Both the position numbers and the translations under genes were made by a program. The notes beneath the pieces are model-generated. The model ran no database searches. It had not been told where the DNA came from and worked only from the letters and a program-made list of their open reading frames with translations. Positions 1 to 7,856 of a stretch of 48,314 nt of DNA are shown in pieces. Source of the DNA: DASUUI01 sp964577965 (lineage in GTDB: Bacteria; Gemmatimonadota; Gemmatimonadetes; Gemmatimonadales; Gemmatimonadaceae); contig CAZOAT010000012.1 in assembly GCA_964577965.1 (NCBI GenBank), positions 1-48,314 of the forward strand. The letters run 5' to 3'. How positions within the stretch are numbered: the first letter of the stretch is position 1; every line of letters begins with the position of its first letter.

Positions 1-104
1 GGCTGAGAGCCAGGCCCCTCGATCCCCGAATCACACGTATACACGCGGGTTCGCAAGACTAAATAAAACCAATTCCTGGCCCGACTGCAACAGGGGTTCG
101 GCCG

Positions 105-169
105 AAAGGAGGCTGGCGATGGCCTCAGGGGGCGCCTGGCGTACTTTTGACCGATGGCACCGCGAATGA
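105..169 (+). promoter_or_regulatory. Strong Shine-Dalgarno and 16-codon leader ORF upstream of the Rieske gene
   Basis: AAAGGAGG at 105-112 is the best ribosome-binding site at this end of the window. It lies six bases before an ATG at 119. That frame reads 16 codons and stops with TGA at 167-169, overlapping the ATG at 166 (ATGA), which is Met5 of the Rieske oxygenase. The arrangement suggests either translational coupling through a leader peptide or a start at 166 rather than 154. The ATG at 154 has no good SD of its own. The rest of 1-104 shows no supportable gene. Confidence 0.4.
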
Positions 170-1269
170 TCGACCTGAAACCGGAGATCGGCGAGGCGGC
201 GACGTTGCCGGCCGCCGTCTATCACGAGCAGCAATACTACGACGTGCAGCGCGAACGGGTGTTCGCGCGCACCTGGCAGCACGCTGGTGACGCGCGCCGC
301 CTGCGAACCGCTGGCCACGTGCTGCCTTTCACTCTTCTCGAGCAGTGCCTCGACGAGCCGCTGCTGCTCGCGTCGGATACGGCGGGGACTGTGCGCTGTC
401 TGTCGAATGTGTGTACCCATCGCGGCGCGCTGGTGGTGGAGGGCGAGGGACACCTTCGTCACCTCCGCTGCCGGTACCACGGCCGCCGGTTCGCGCTGGA
501 CGGCTCCTTCGAGTCAATGCCTGAGTTCGAGGGCGTTGCCGGCTTTCCCTCGCCCGCGGACGACCTGCCCCGTCTGGCGCTGGAGCGCTGGGGTCCAATG
601 CTCTTCACATCACTTGCTCCGGCGATGCCGTTCGACGAGTGGATCGAGCCAGTGCGCGCCCGGACGGGATGGATGCCCCTGGACGCATTCGTGCCGGATC
701 CGGCTACTTCGACTGAGTACCATATCGGTGCCAACTGGGCGCTGTACGTGGACAACTACTCCGAGGAGTTCCATATCCCGTACGTGCATGCCGGGCTGAG
801 CGAGCAGCTTGACTACAATCAGTATCGAACCGAGACGTTCGCCTGGGGCAACCTTCAGCTCGGAGTGGCCAGGCCCGGCGAGCCCGCGTTTGAGCTCCCG
901 GCCGGTCATCCTGACGAAGGTCAGCGGGTCGCAGCTTTCTACTTCTGGTTGTTTCCGAATCTGATGCTGAACTTCTACCCCTGGGGTCTGTCGGCCAACA
1001 TCGTTCACCCTCTTGGACCGATGCGCACCCGTGTCGCTTTTCTGTCGTACGTGTGGCGCCCGGAGCTGCGTGAGCAGGGAGTCGGCACCGGGCTGCACCG
1101 TGTCGAGATGGAGGACGAGGAGGTGGTCGAGTCAGTGCAGCGCGGCGTGCGCTCCCGGCTGTATGATCGCGGGCGGTACTCGCCGCGGCGCGAGGTGGGA
1201 ACACACCACTTCCACCGGCTGCTCGCCGCCTTCATGAATTCCAGGCCGGACGCGGAGGTGAGCCTGTGA
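154..1269 (+). CDS. Rieske-type aromatic ring-hydroxylating oxygenase, alpha subunit
   Basis: A 371-residue Rieske non-haem iron oxygenase, of the size of single-component alpha subunits such as the choline/betaine/carnitine monooxygenase group. The [2Fe-2S] ligands are C87-T-H89 and C106-R-Y-H109. The mononuclear iron site is seen in DNYSEEFHIPYVH (H207, H212). The C-terminal GRYSP and HFHRLLA segments are typical of the family. These enzymes hydroxylate or demethylate a substrate with electrons from a separate reductase, and no reductase or ferredoxin gene is nearby. The start is 154, or 166 if coupled to the leader ORF. The stop TGA overlaps the GTG of the next gene, so the two are probably co-translated. 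The substrate cannot be read from sequence. The following amidohydrolases suggest a nitrogen-containing or acylated compound (inference). Confidence 0.88.
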   Translation: MAPRMIDLKPEIGEAATLPAAVYHEQQYYDVQRERVFARTWQHAGDARRLRTAGHVLPFTLLEQCLDEPLLLASDTAGTVRCLSNVCTHRGALVVEGEGHLRHLRCRYHGRRFALDGSFESMPEFEGVAGFPSPADDLPRLALERWGPMLFTSLAPAMPFDEWIEPVRARTGWMPLDAFVPDPATSTEYHIGANWALYVDNYSEEFHIPYVHAGLSEQLDYNQYRTETFAWGNLQLGVARPGEPAFELPAGHPDEGQRVAAFYFWLFPNLMLNFYPWGLSANIVHPLGPMRTRVAFLSYVWRPELREQGVGTGLHRVEMEDEEVVESVQRGVRSRLYDRGRYSPRREVGTHHFHRLLAAFMNSRPDAEVSL

Positions 1270-2822
1270 ACAGCGGTACGTGCGCGCTCCCCGCCTTTCT
1301 TGGAGTGCTTTCTGCAGTCGCACCAGCGATTTCAGGTGCGCAGGAAGCGCGTACCCCTTCCACGGAGCATGCAGTGGAAGCAACGCGTAGCTACATCGCC
1401 GCATCGGGCGATTCGGTGATTCGGGAGCTGTTCACGCTGCTCGCAGTACCGAACGTCGCAGCCGATTCCGCGAACATTGCCAGGAACGCCGAGCTGCTCA
1501 TGGAGATGCTGCGGCGGCGCGGGGCGACCGCCCGACTGCTCGAGGGTGCGGGCCCTCCTGCGGTTTACGGTGAGCTCATGACTCCCGGAGCCACCCGCAC
1601 GGTGGTGTTCTACGCCCACTACGACGGCCAGCCGGTCGTCGCCGCCGACTGGGCGACGAATCCCTGGGAGCCGACGCTGCGCTCTGGGCTCCTCGGCGAC
1701 GGCGCACCTGTCGTGGAAATCCCGTCCGGGCGGGCGCCGGACGACTGGCGCATCTACGCGCGATCCGCATCCGACGACAAGTCGCCGATAGTCGCCATGC
1801 TCGCGGCGCTTGACGCGTTGCGCGCGCGGGGCATCAGCCCGGGCGTGAACCTCAGGTTCTTCTTCGAGGGCGAGGAAGAAGCCGGCTCGCCGAACCTCCG
1901 AGGGACATTCGAGCGACACCGTGAGTTGCTCACCGGCCATCTGTGGATCGCAGCCGACGGACCAGTTCATACCACCGGGTTGCCGCAGGTGATCTTCGGC
2001 GTACGTGGCGTTGTCGGACTCGAACTGACTGCGTATGGTCCCGCGCGACCGCTCCACAGTGGGCACTATGGCAACTGGGCGCCGAACCCCGCGGCGCTGA
2101 TCGCTGATCTGCTTGCGAGCATGCGGACAGCCGACGGAGAGGTTCGTATCGCCGGCTTTTACGATGATGTCCGGCCGCCAACGCCAGCCGAACTTGCCGC
2201 GGCCGATTCGCTGGCGCGGTTTGAGGACGAGCTGCGTGGCACACTCCAGCTGGCACGCACGGAGGCATCGAATGCTCCCCTCTTCCGTCGCCTGATGCTG
2301 CCGGCGCTGAATATCCGCGGGATCAGAGCCGGTGGAGTCGGTGAGTCAGCGTCGAACGCCATCTTCCCGGAAGCGCACGCCTCCATCGACATCCGGCTCG
2401 TTCCGGACCAGCGTGTTCAGCAGGTGCAGGCTGCCGTTGAGGCGCATATCAACGGGCAGGGGTTCACCATCGTGCGCGATAAGCCGGATTCGACAGCCAG
2501 GAGGCGGAGCGTGAGGCCACTCTGGCTGCGCTGGGATTCCGGGTACCCGGCTATGCGCACCGACATCGGCCATCCGCTGTCGCAACGGGTGATCGCACTC
2601 GTGAAAGAAACCACCGGCCGCGAAACCCTGGTGCTCCCTTCCTACGGAGGGAGTCTCCCGCTGTACCTGGTTGAGGAAGTGCTGGGCGCCCCGCTCGTGA
2701 TCGTACCGATGGTGAACGCGGACAACAACCAGCACGCCGCGAACGAGAATCTGAGAGTCGGCAATCTCTGGATGGGCATGGAGCTGTACGCGAGCCTCAT
2801 GGCCGGCCTTGGCCGCGACTGA
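1266..2822 (+). CDS. Secreted M20 family metallopeptidase (dipeptidase-like)
   Basis: A 518-residue M20 zinc peptidase. The GTG start overlaps the preceding stop by four bases. Residues 1-25 form a signal peptide with probable cleavage after Ala25 (ISGA-QEA), so it should act in the periplasm. Metal and catalytic motifs are in order: FYAHYDGQP (H118, D120), ASDDKSP (D170/D171), EGEEEAGSP (E203/E204), HSGHYGNW in the dimerisation domain, and a late NQHAANEN histidine. The layout fits M20 dipeptidase/carboxypeptidase enzymes that remove C-terminal residues from small peptides or N-acyl amino acids. The acylase gene follows after 22 bases, so both may process the same exogenous amide substrate (inference). 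Confidence 0.88.
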   Translation: MNSGTCALPAFLGVLSAVAPAISGAQEARTPSTEHAVEATRSYIAASGDSVIRELFTLLAVPNVAADSANIARNAELLMEMLRRRGATARLLEGAGPPAVYGELMTPGATRTVVFYAHYDGQPVVAADWATNPWEPTLRSGLLGDGAPVVEIPSGRAPDDWRIYARSASDDKSPIVAMLAALDALRARGISPGVNLRFFFEGEEEAGSPNLRGTFERHRELLTGHLWIAADGPVHTTGLPQVIFGVRGVVGLELTAYGPARPLHSGHYGNWAPNPAALIADLLASMRTADGEVRIAGFYDDVRPPTPAELAAADSLARFEDELRGTLQLARTEASNAPLFRRLMLPALNIRGIRAGGVGESASNAIFPEAHASIDIRLVPDQRVQQVQAAVEAHINGQGFTIVRDKPDSTARRRSVRPLWLRWDSGYPAMRTDIGHPLSQRVIALVKETTGRETLVLPSYGGSLPLYLVEEVLGAPLVIVPMVNADNNQHAANENLRVGNLWMGMELYASLMAGLGRD

Positions 2823-2844
2823 GCTACCTACAACTTCCGAGCAA

Positions 2845-4956
2845 ATGAACATGAGAGCGCCGTACGTCCGGCTACGTGCCGGAGTCCTTTCTCTGTCCGT
2901 CGCGCTGGGTGCCTGTGCCGCGCCCGTGGCGCAGTCGGTTCCAATCACCCCCGCGAGCGGCGCCGAGATCCTGTGGGATACGTACGGAATACCGCACATC
3001 TTTGCTGCGGACCGCGAAGCGCTCGCGCATGCGTGGGGCTGGGCGCAGATGCAGAACCACAGCGATCTTCTGCTGCGACTCTACGCGCAGGGGCGGGGGA
3101 GGGCGGCGGAGTATCTCGGCCAGCCGTACCTGAGTGAAGACCGTTGGGTCTGGACGATGGGGATACCGCAGCGATCCGAGCGGTGGCTGGCTGCACAGAG
3201 CCCGGAGATGCGTGTCCATCTCGCGGCCTTTGTGCGGGGGATCAACGCATTTGCAACTGCGCATCCGGAGCTCGTCGGCGACTCGCTTCGTGCCGTGCTG
3301 CCGGTCGTCCCAACGGACGTGATGGGCCATGCACAACGCTGGGGCTACTCCGCTTTTGTCACGTCGCGCATCGCGGTCGAGCAGACCGCGGAGTCGTGGC
3401 AGGAGCGTGGCTCAAACGCGTGGGCGATCGCGCCCTCACGTTCCGCGTCGGGACACGCGATGCTGCTGGCGAATCCGCACGTTCCCTGGGGTGACATGTT
3501 CACCTGGATGGAGGGGCAGCTCGTCCTTCCGGGGACGAACATCTCCGGTGCAGCACTGGTGGGCAGCCCCGTCCTGCAGGTCGCGTTCAACGACCGCCTT
3601 GGCTGGACGCATACCGTCAACCATCAGGATGGCGCCGATCTGTATGAGTTGGCCCTGACGAGCGACGGTTACGCGTGGGATGGTGGGGCACGCGCGTTCG
3701 ATGTCGAGACGCGCGTGCTCACCGTTCGCGAACGGGATGGCTCGATGCGTCCGGACACTCTTCGAATCCGCCGTTCGGTTCATGGTCCGGTGGTACGTGA
3801 GCGCGCCGGTCATGTGCTGGCGCTGCGCGCAGTGGGTACGGAGCTCGCCGGCTGGATCGAGCAGTGGTGGCAGATGGGCACCGCCCGGAACTTCGCCGAG
3901 TTCGAGCGCGCAATTCGCCCGAACATGATATCCTCGCAGAACATCACCTACGCGGACGCAGCCGGACGCATCATGCTGTTCTACGGCGGTAACACACCGG
4001 TTCGTCCTGGCGGCGGCCGTGAGTACTGGGAGGGGATCGTTCCGGGAACGACGTCGGCGAATCTGTGGACGCAGCTGCACACGTTCGATGACATGCCGCG
4101 CATCGTTGATCCGCCAGGCGGCTGGCTGCAGAACGCGAACGATCCTCCCTGGTGGGCATCGTTCCCGACGGTACTGGATCGTTCCCGGTATCCGGCATAC
4201 ATCGCGGAAACCGAGATGTCATTGCGTGCGCAGCGATCGGTGGCTCTCGTCGAAGAAGAGCCTCGCATGACGTTCGACGAGATGATCAGGCGGAAGCATT
4301 CAACGGAGATCGAGCTGGCTAACCGCGTGGTTGGTGATCTCGTCGCGGCGGCCGGGCGCGCGGCATCGGCTCGCGTCGCAGAAGCCGCGGCCGTGCTGAG
4401 CAGCTGGGACAGGCGCGCTGACGCCGGCAGCACGGGGGGAGTCCTGTTCGTGGAATGGTGGCGGCTGTATCAGAACCGCCTGCGAGCCAGCCCCCGCTTC
4501 GCGGAGCCGTGGAACGCTGCAGCGCCCCGCAGCACGCCGCGGGGTCTCGCCGACGGGGGCGCGGCCGTTGCTGCGCTGGATTCTGCAGCCGGGCTCGTTC
4601 TCGCCCGCTACGGCGCACTGGATGTCCGCTGGGGGGAGGTGTACCGCGTGTATCGCGACACTGTGGACCTGCCGGCTAACGGCGCCTTCGGAGATCTCGG
4701 CGTGTTCAGAAGCGTTGCCTACCGGCCGGCAGCGAATCACCGCTATGCGGTCGCAGGTGGCGACTCATACGTGGCAGTGATGGAGTTCGGGCCCACTGTA
4801 CGGGCTGCGTCCGTGATCGGTTACGGAAACGCATCGCGTGCTGGATCTCCGCACCGCACCGACCAGCTCACGCTGTTCGCGGAGCAGAGGTTGAAGCCGG
4901 TGTGGCGCAGCCGTGCGGAGATCGAGCAGAATCTGGTGAAACGCGAGCGATTCTGA
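2845..4956 (+). CDS. Penicillin acylase family N-terminal nucleophile hydrolase (S45), lipoprotein-type signal
   Basis: An Ntn hydrolase of about 703 residues, of the penicillin G acylase / AHL acylase / cephalosporin acylase family. ATG 2845 (or 2851) is preferred over the upstream TTG at 2809 because it gives a compact signal peptide with lipobox LGAC (Cys24), predicting a lipid-anchored precursor. The alpha-chain segment contains DTYGIPHIFA. The GSNAW motif marks the autocatalytic cleavage site: Ser190 (from Met 2845) would become the N-terminal nucleophile of the beta chain. HTVNHQDGADLYEL and the distal NANDPPWW are typical of beta chains. Substrates in this family range from beta-lactam amides to acyl-homoserine lactones and cannot be assigned here. 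It sits in an operon with the Rieske oxygenase and M20 peptidase. Confidence 0.9.
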   Translation: MNMRAPYVRLRAGVLSLSVALGACAAPVAQSVPITPASGAEILWDTYGIPHIFAADREALAHAWGWAQMQNHSDLLLRLYAQGRGRAAEYLGQPYLSEDRWVWTMGIPQRSERWLAAQSPEMRVHLAAFVRGINAFATAHPELVGDSLRAVLPVVPTDVMGHAQRWGYSAFVTSRIAVEQTAESWQERGSNAWAIAPSRSASGHAMLLANPHVPWGDMFTWMEGQLVLPGTNISGAALVGSPVLQVAFNDRLGWTHTVNHQDGADLYELALTSDGYAWDGGARAFDVETRVLTVRERDGSMRPDTLRIRRSVHGPVVRERAGHVLALRAVGTELAGWIEQWWQMGTARNFAEFERAIRPNMISSQNITYADAAGRIMLFYGGNTPVRPGGGREYWEGIVPGTTSANLWTQLHTFDDMPRIVDPPGGWLQNANDPPWWASFPTVLDRSRYPAYIAETEMSLRAQRSVALVEEEPRMTFDEMIRRKHSTEIELANRVVGDLVAAAGRAASARVAEAAAVLSSWDRRADAGSTGGVLFVEWWRLYQNRLRASPRFAEPWNAAAPRSTPRGLADGGAAVAALDSAAGLVLARYGALDVRWGEVYRVYRDTVDLPANGAFGDLGVFRSVAYRPAANHRYAVAGGDSYVAVMEFGPTVRAASVIGYGNASRAGSPHRTDQLTLFAEQRLKPVWRSRAEIEQNLVKRERF

Positions 4957-5016
4957 TGAGCGGTCGCTGGAGCTGCCGCAGCCAACACGGGCCGTACGAG
5001 TGAGCGTGGAGGGCGG

Positions 5017-5760
5017 ATGACGACGATCAGGGTGCTTGGTTGCAGTGACGCTTTCAGCAGTGGCGGCCGCCTGTTCCCTTCGTTCCATATCGAGTCGAAA
5101 TCCGCGACTTTCCTGCTCGATTGTGGCCCGACTGTGTTGCTGGCGATGAAACGCATGCAGCTGGATCCCGATGGCCTTGACGCGGTGCTCATATCCCACT
5201 TTCATGGCGATCACATCGGGGGCCTGCCATTTCTCGAGCTGGAGCTCGGGATCATGCGTGGACGAACACGACCGCTGACGATCGCCGGCCCTCCCGGCGT
5301 TGCGGGCCGTGTGCAGCAGATCAGGGAGGCCCTGTATCCGTCGCTGACCGCGAATCAGCGCATCGAGATGAGCTTCGTCGAATGGGTGAGCGGCGAAGAG
5401 ATGTCGTTCGACCAGGTGGCAGTGCGCACGACCAGTGTGCTGCACACACCGGAGACGCAGCCCCACGCTTTGCGCGTCGAAGTGGACGGATGGGTCATCG
5501 CCTACTCCGGTGACACCGAATGGACAGACGCTCTGATTCCGCTTGCTGATGGTGCGGATCTGTTCATCTGTGAGGCGAGCACCTTCGCCATGGCGGTTGC
5601 GAACCATCTCAGCTACGAGACCCTCATGGCTCACCGCGATCGGCTCCGCTGCCGCCGCCTGCTGATCACGCATATGAGCGACGACATGTTGCGCATGCTC
5701 CCGGTGGAGGGAGCTGAGGCAGCCGAGGACGGCCTGACTCTCGAGCTGCACCGCGGCTGA
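5017..5760 (+). CDS. MBL-fold metallo-hydrolase, ribonuclease Z-like
   Basis: A 247-residue metallo-beta-lactamase-fold protein. The metal-binding signature HFHGDH lies at 61-66 (H61, H63, D65, H66), followed by the central SGDTEWTD aspartate and a late LITHMSDD histidine. The spacing and the N-terminal strand MTTIRVLGCSDAF match the RNase Z/ElaC-like branch. The protein is shorter than typical tRNase Z (about 300) and I see no clear exosite arm, so a small-molecule phosphodiesterase or lactonase role is equally possible. GGAGGG lies just before the ATG. It begins 60 bases after the acylase and is co-directional, so it may be the last gene of that operon. Confidence 0.85.
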   Translation: MTTIRVLGCSDAFSSGGRLFPSFHIESKSATFLLDCGPTVLLAMKRMQLDPDGLDAVLISHFHGDHIGGLPFLELELGIMRGRTRPLTIAGPPGVAGRVQQIREALYPSLTANQRIEMSFVEWVSGEEMSFDQVAVRTTSVLHTPETQPHALRVEVDGWVIAYSGDTEWTDALIPLADGADLFICEASTFAMAVANHLSYETLMAHRDRLRCRRLLITHMSDDMLRMLPVEGAEAAEDGLTLELHRG

Positions 5761-5867
5761 CAGCATGCCGCCCGCCGCCGGCACTGAGGCGTAAAGGAGC
5801 GCCCGACACGAATTCCGGACTGGCCTGACGCCGTTGCGGTTCCATTGGCCGGAGCTTTCGATACAGT

Positions 5868-7721
5868 ATGCGAGTGAATCGCTCAGGACCGGGGGAGCGG
5901 CGCAGACGTGTCTCGTTCCCGCTGATCACGGCAGTCACGGCGATCGTGGCTGGCGGGATCGTTTATCTGTTGCCTGCGACGAGGGGTGCGGAAGCCACCG
6001 TCTGGGGACTCGGACTTCTCCTCTCCGGGCTACCCGTGGTATACGGCACTCTCAAGGGTGCAATCAGGGGCCGCTTCGCTGCAGATCTCGTGGCTTCGCT
6101 GGCGATCACGACGGCGTTTGTGCTCGGCGAGCCGCTGGTGGGCTTGATCGTGGTCGTGATGCAGACCGGCGGAGAGGAACTCGAGCGGATCGCGCGCAGG
6201 CGCGCGTCGGAAGCGACGCGGGAACTCGAAGCCGCCGCGCCTCGTATTGCCCATCGCTACGTCGGCGACCGTCTGGATGACCTGCCCGTAGGGGAGGTGG
6301 ATATCGGTGACGTGCTTCTCGTGCGGCCGGGCGAGCTGGTGCCGTGCGACGGCATAGTCGTGGACGGTCACTCGCACCTGGACACAGCCGCCATTACGGG
6401 CGAGCCGATGCCGATCTCGGTGAGCCGTGGTGCGAGGGTGCGAAGCGGCAGCGCCAACCAGGAAGGAGCGCTCCGTATTCAGGCGACCGCACTGGCACGG
6501 GACAGCGAGTACGAGACGATAGTCGAGCTCGTGCGGACCGCGCACGAGCACAAGGCGCCGCTCCAGCGCATCGCGGACCGATATGCGGTCTGGTTCACGC
6601 CGGTGACGATTCTGGTCGCGCTGATCGCGTATCTCATCAGCGGCGATTCGACACGCGTCCTGGCCGTGCTCGTGGTGGCGACGCCCTGCCCCCTGATCCT
6701 CGCCACGCCTGTAGCCGTGATCGGCGGCATCAACAGGGCGGCACGGCGACGGATCGTGATGCGGCACGGCGGGGCGCTGGAGCACCTCGGTTACGCAGAC
6801 GTGCTGGTCCTGGACAAGACTGGAACGATCACTGTCGGACGACCGGAAGTGAGCCGGATCGTGTCGGAAGTACCCGGGACCGAGCCTGAGCTGCTTCGGA
6901 TCTCGGCGGGACTGGAGCAGGCCTCCTCCCATGTGCTGGCCAAGTCCACGGTAGCGGCGGCGTACGCGCGTGGCATGAAATTGCCGCAGCCGGTGGATGC
7001 GCAGGAACTTGCTGGGCGCGGCGTTACGGGGACCATTGAGGACAGGCAGGTTGCGATCGGGGCGGCCTCTTTCGTCGATGCGCTTTATCCGGGCATCGTA
7101 CTCACGCGGGATGGGCTCGGCGCGGACAGCGGAACAGCACGCGCATACGTCGTCTTCGATGGGGAGCCGGCCGGGTTCATCGAGTACGCGGACACCTTGC
7201 GTAAGGATCTCGCGCGAATGCGTACGGATCTGGACAGCCTCGGTGTTGAACGCGTGCTTCTGCTTTCCGGTGATACCGACGCGAAGACGCAGGAGGTCGC
7301 CGCGGCCGCAGGGCTGCCCAACGCCCGCGGCGGTCTCATGGCCGGCGACAAGGCTGCGATCGTGCAGCAGATGGTGAAGGCTGGTGACCGTGTGATCATG
7401 GTAGGCGACGGCACCAACGACGCACCCGCGCTGGCCACGGCGACTGTGGGGGTGGCGCTGGCTGGTCACAGCGGCGGTGTGGCCGCGGCGGCTGCGGACG
7501 TCGTCATACTCGGTGACGACCTCTCGCTTGTGACGGAAGGGATGCGCATCAGCCGGCGCACGATGCGCATTGCCAGACAGGGGATCTGGATCGGCCTTGG
7601 GCTCAGCGGTGCGGGTATGGTTCTGGCGGCAGCCGGCATACTCCCGCCACTGGGTGGTGCCGTATATCAGGAGGCAATCGACCTTCTCGTGATCCTTAAC
7701 GCGCTTCGCGCCGCCCGTTAG
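5868..7721 (+). CDS. Heavy-metal-translocating P1B-type ATPase with TPCP motif
   Basis: A 617-residue P-type ATPase with no N-terminal HMA or CxxC metal-binding domain. Hydrophobic segments lie near residues 17-36, 42-60, 70-100, 240-285 and at the C-terminus. Motifs are TGEP (A domain), DKTGT with phosphorylated D316, and GDGTNDAPA. The membrane metal site is TPCP at 272-275 rather than the CPC of copper or zinc pumps. TPCP is the hallmark of the P1B-5 subgroup, linked to Ni/Fe/Co export (family knowledge). The usual HP dipeptide of the nucleotide domain reads HV (SSHVLAKS). There is no hemerythrin tail like those found on some P1B-5 members. The SD is weak (GGAG at 5851). Substrate unproven; metal export is inferred. 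Confidence 0.85.
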   Translation: MRVNRSGPGERRRRVSFPLITAVTAIVAGGIVYLLPATRGAEATVWGLGLLLSGLPVVYGTLKGAIRGRFAADLVASLAITTAFVLGEPLVGLIVVVMQTGGEELERIARRRASEATRELEAAAPRIAHRYVGDRLDDLPVGEVDIGDVLLVRPGELVPCDGIVVDGHSHLDTAAITGEPMPISVSRGARVRSGSANQEGALRIQATALARDSEYETIVELVRTAHEHKAPLQRIADRYAVWFTPVTILVALIAYLISGDSTRVLAVLVVATPCPLILATPVAVIGGINRAARRRIVMRHGGALEHLGYADVLVLDKTGTITVGRPEVSRIVSEVPGTEPELLRISAGLEQASSHVLAKSTVAAAYARGMKLPQPVDAQELAGRGVTGTIEDRQVAIGAASFVDALYPGIVLTRDGLGADSGTARAYVVFDGEPAGFIEYADTLRKDLARMRTDLDSLGVERVLLLSGDTDAKTQEVAAAAGLPNARGGLMAGDKAAIVQQMVKAGDRVIMVGDGTNDAPALATATVGVALAGHSGGVAAAAADVVILGDDLSLVTEGMRISRRTMRIARQGIWIGLGLSGAGMVLAAAGILPPLGGAVYQEAIDLLVILNALRAAR

Positions 7722-7800
7722 GCACGCGTAGGGAAACATCCCGCAGAACGTGCGGGTTTGCCCCCGGGAATTTCGGCGAGCGGCCGACAGACTGCGAGAC
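7721..7800 (+). repeat. Upstream element, copy 1 (matches 10321-10400)
   Basis: A non-coding stretch before the USP-DUF5335 gene. Its second half aligns without gaps to 10361-10400: CCCCC--GAATTTC--CG--CG-CCGACAG is shared, with 23 of the 30 bases 7761-7790 identical, and weaker similarity extends on either side. It may be a shared regulatory site or promoter-proximal element. Confidence 0.45.
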
Positions 7801-7856
7801 TGGTCGCCTCTACCTTAGGACGTGACATCGAGATGTGCACGCCAAGGAGGAGGAAG

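Noticed and set aside
6030..7739. Long open frame (569 codons) antisense to the metal ATPase
   Set aside because: Arg/His-rich low-information product and antisense to a motif-complete ATPase; a product of GC-rich third positions.
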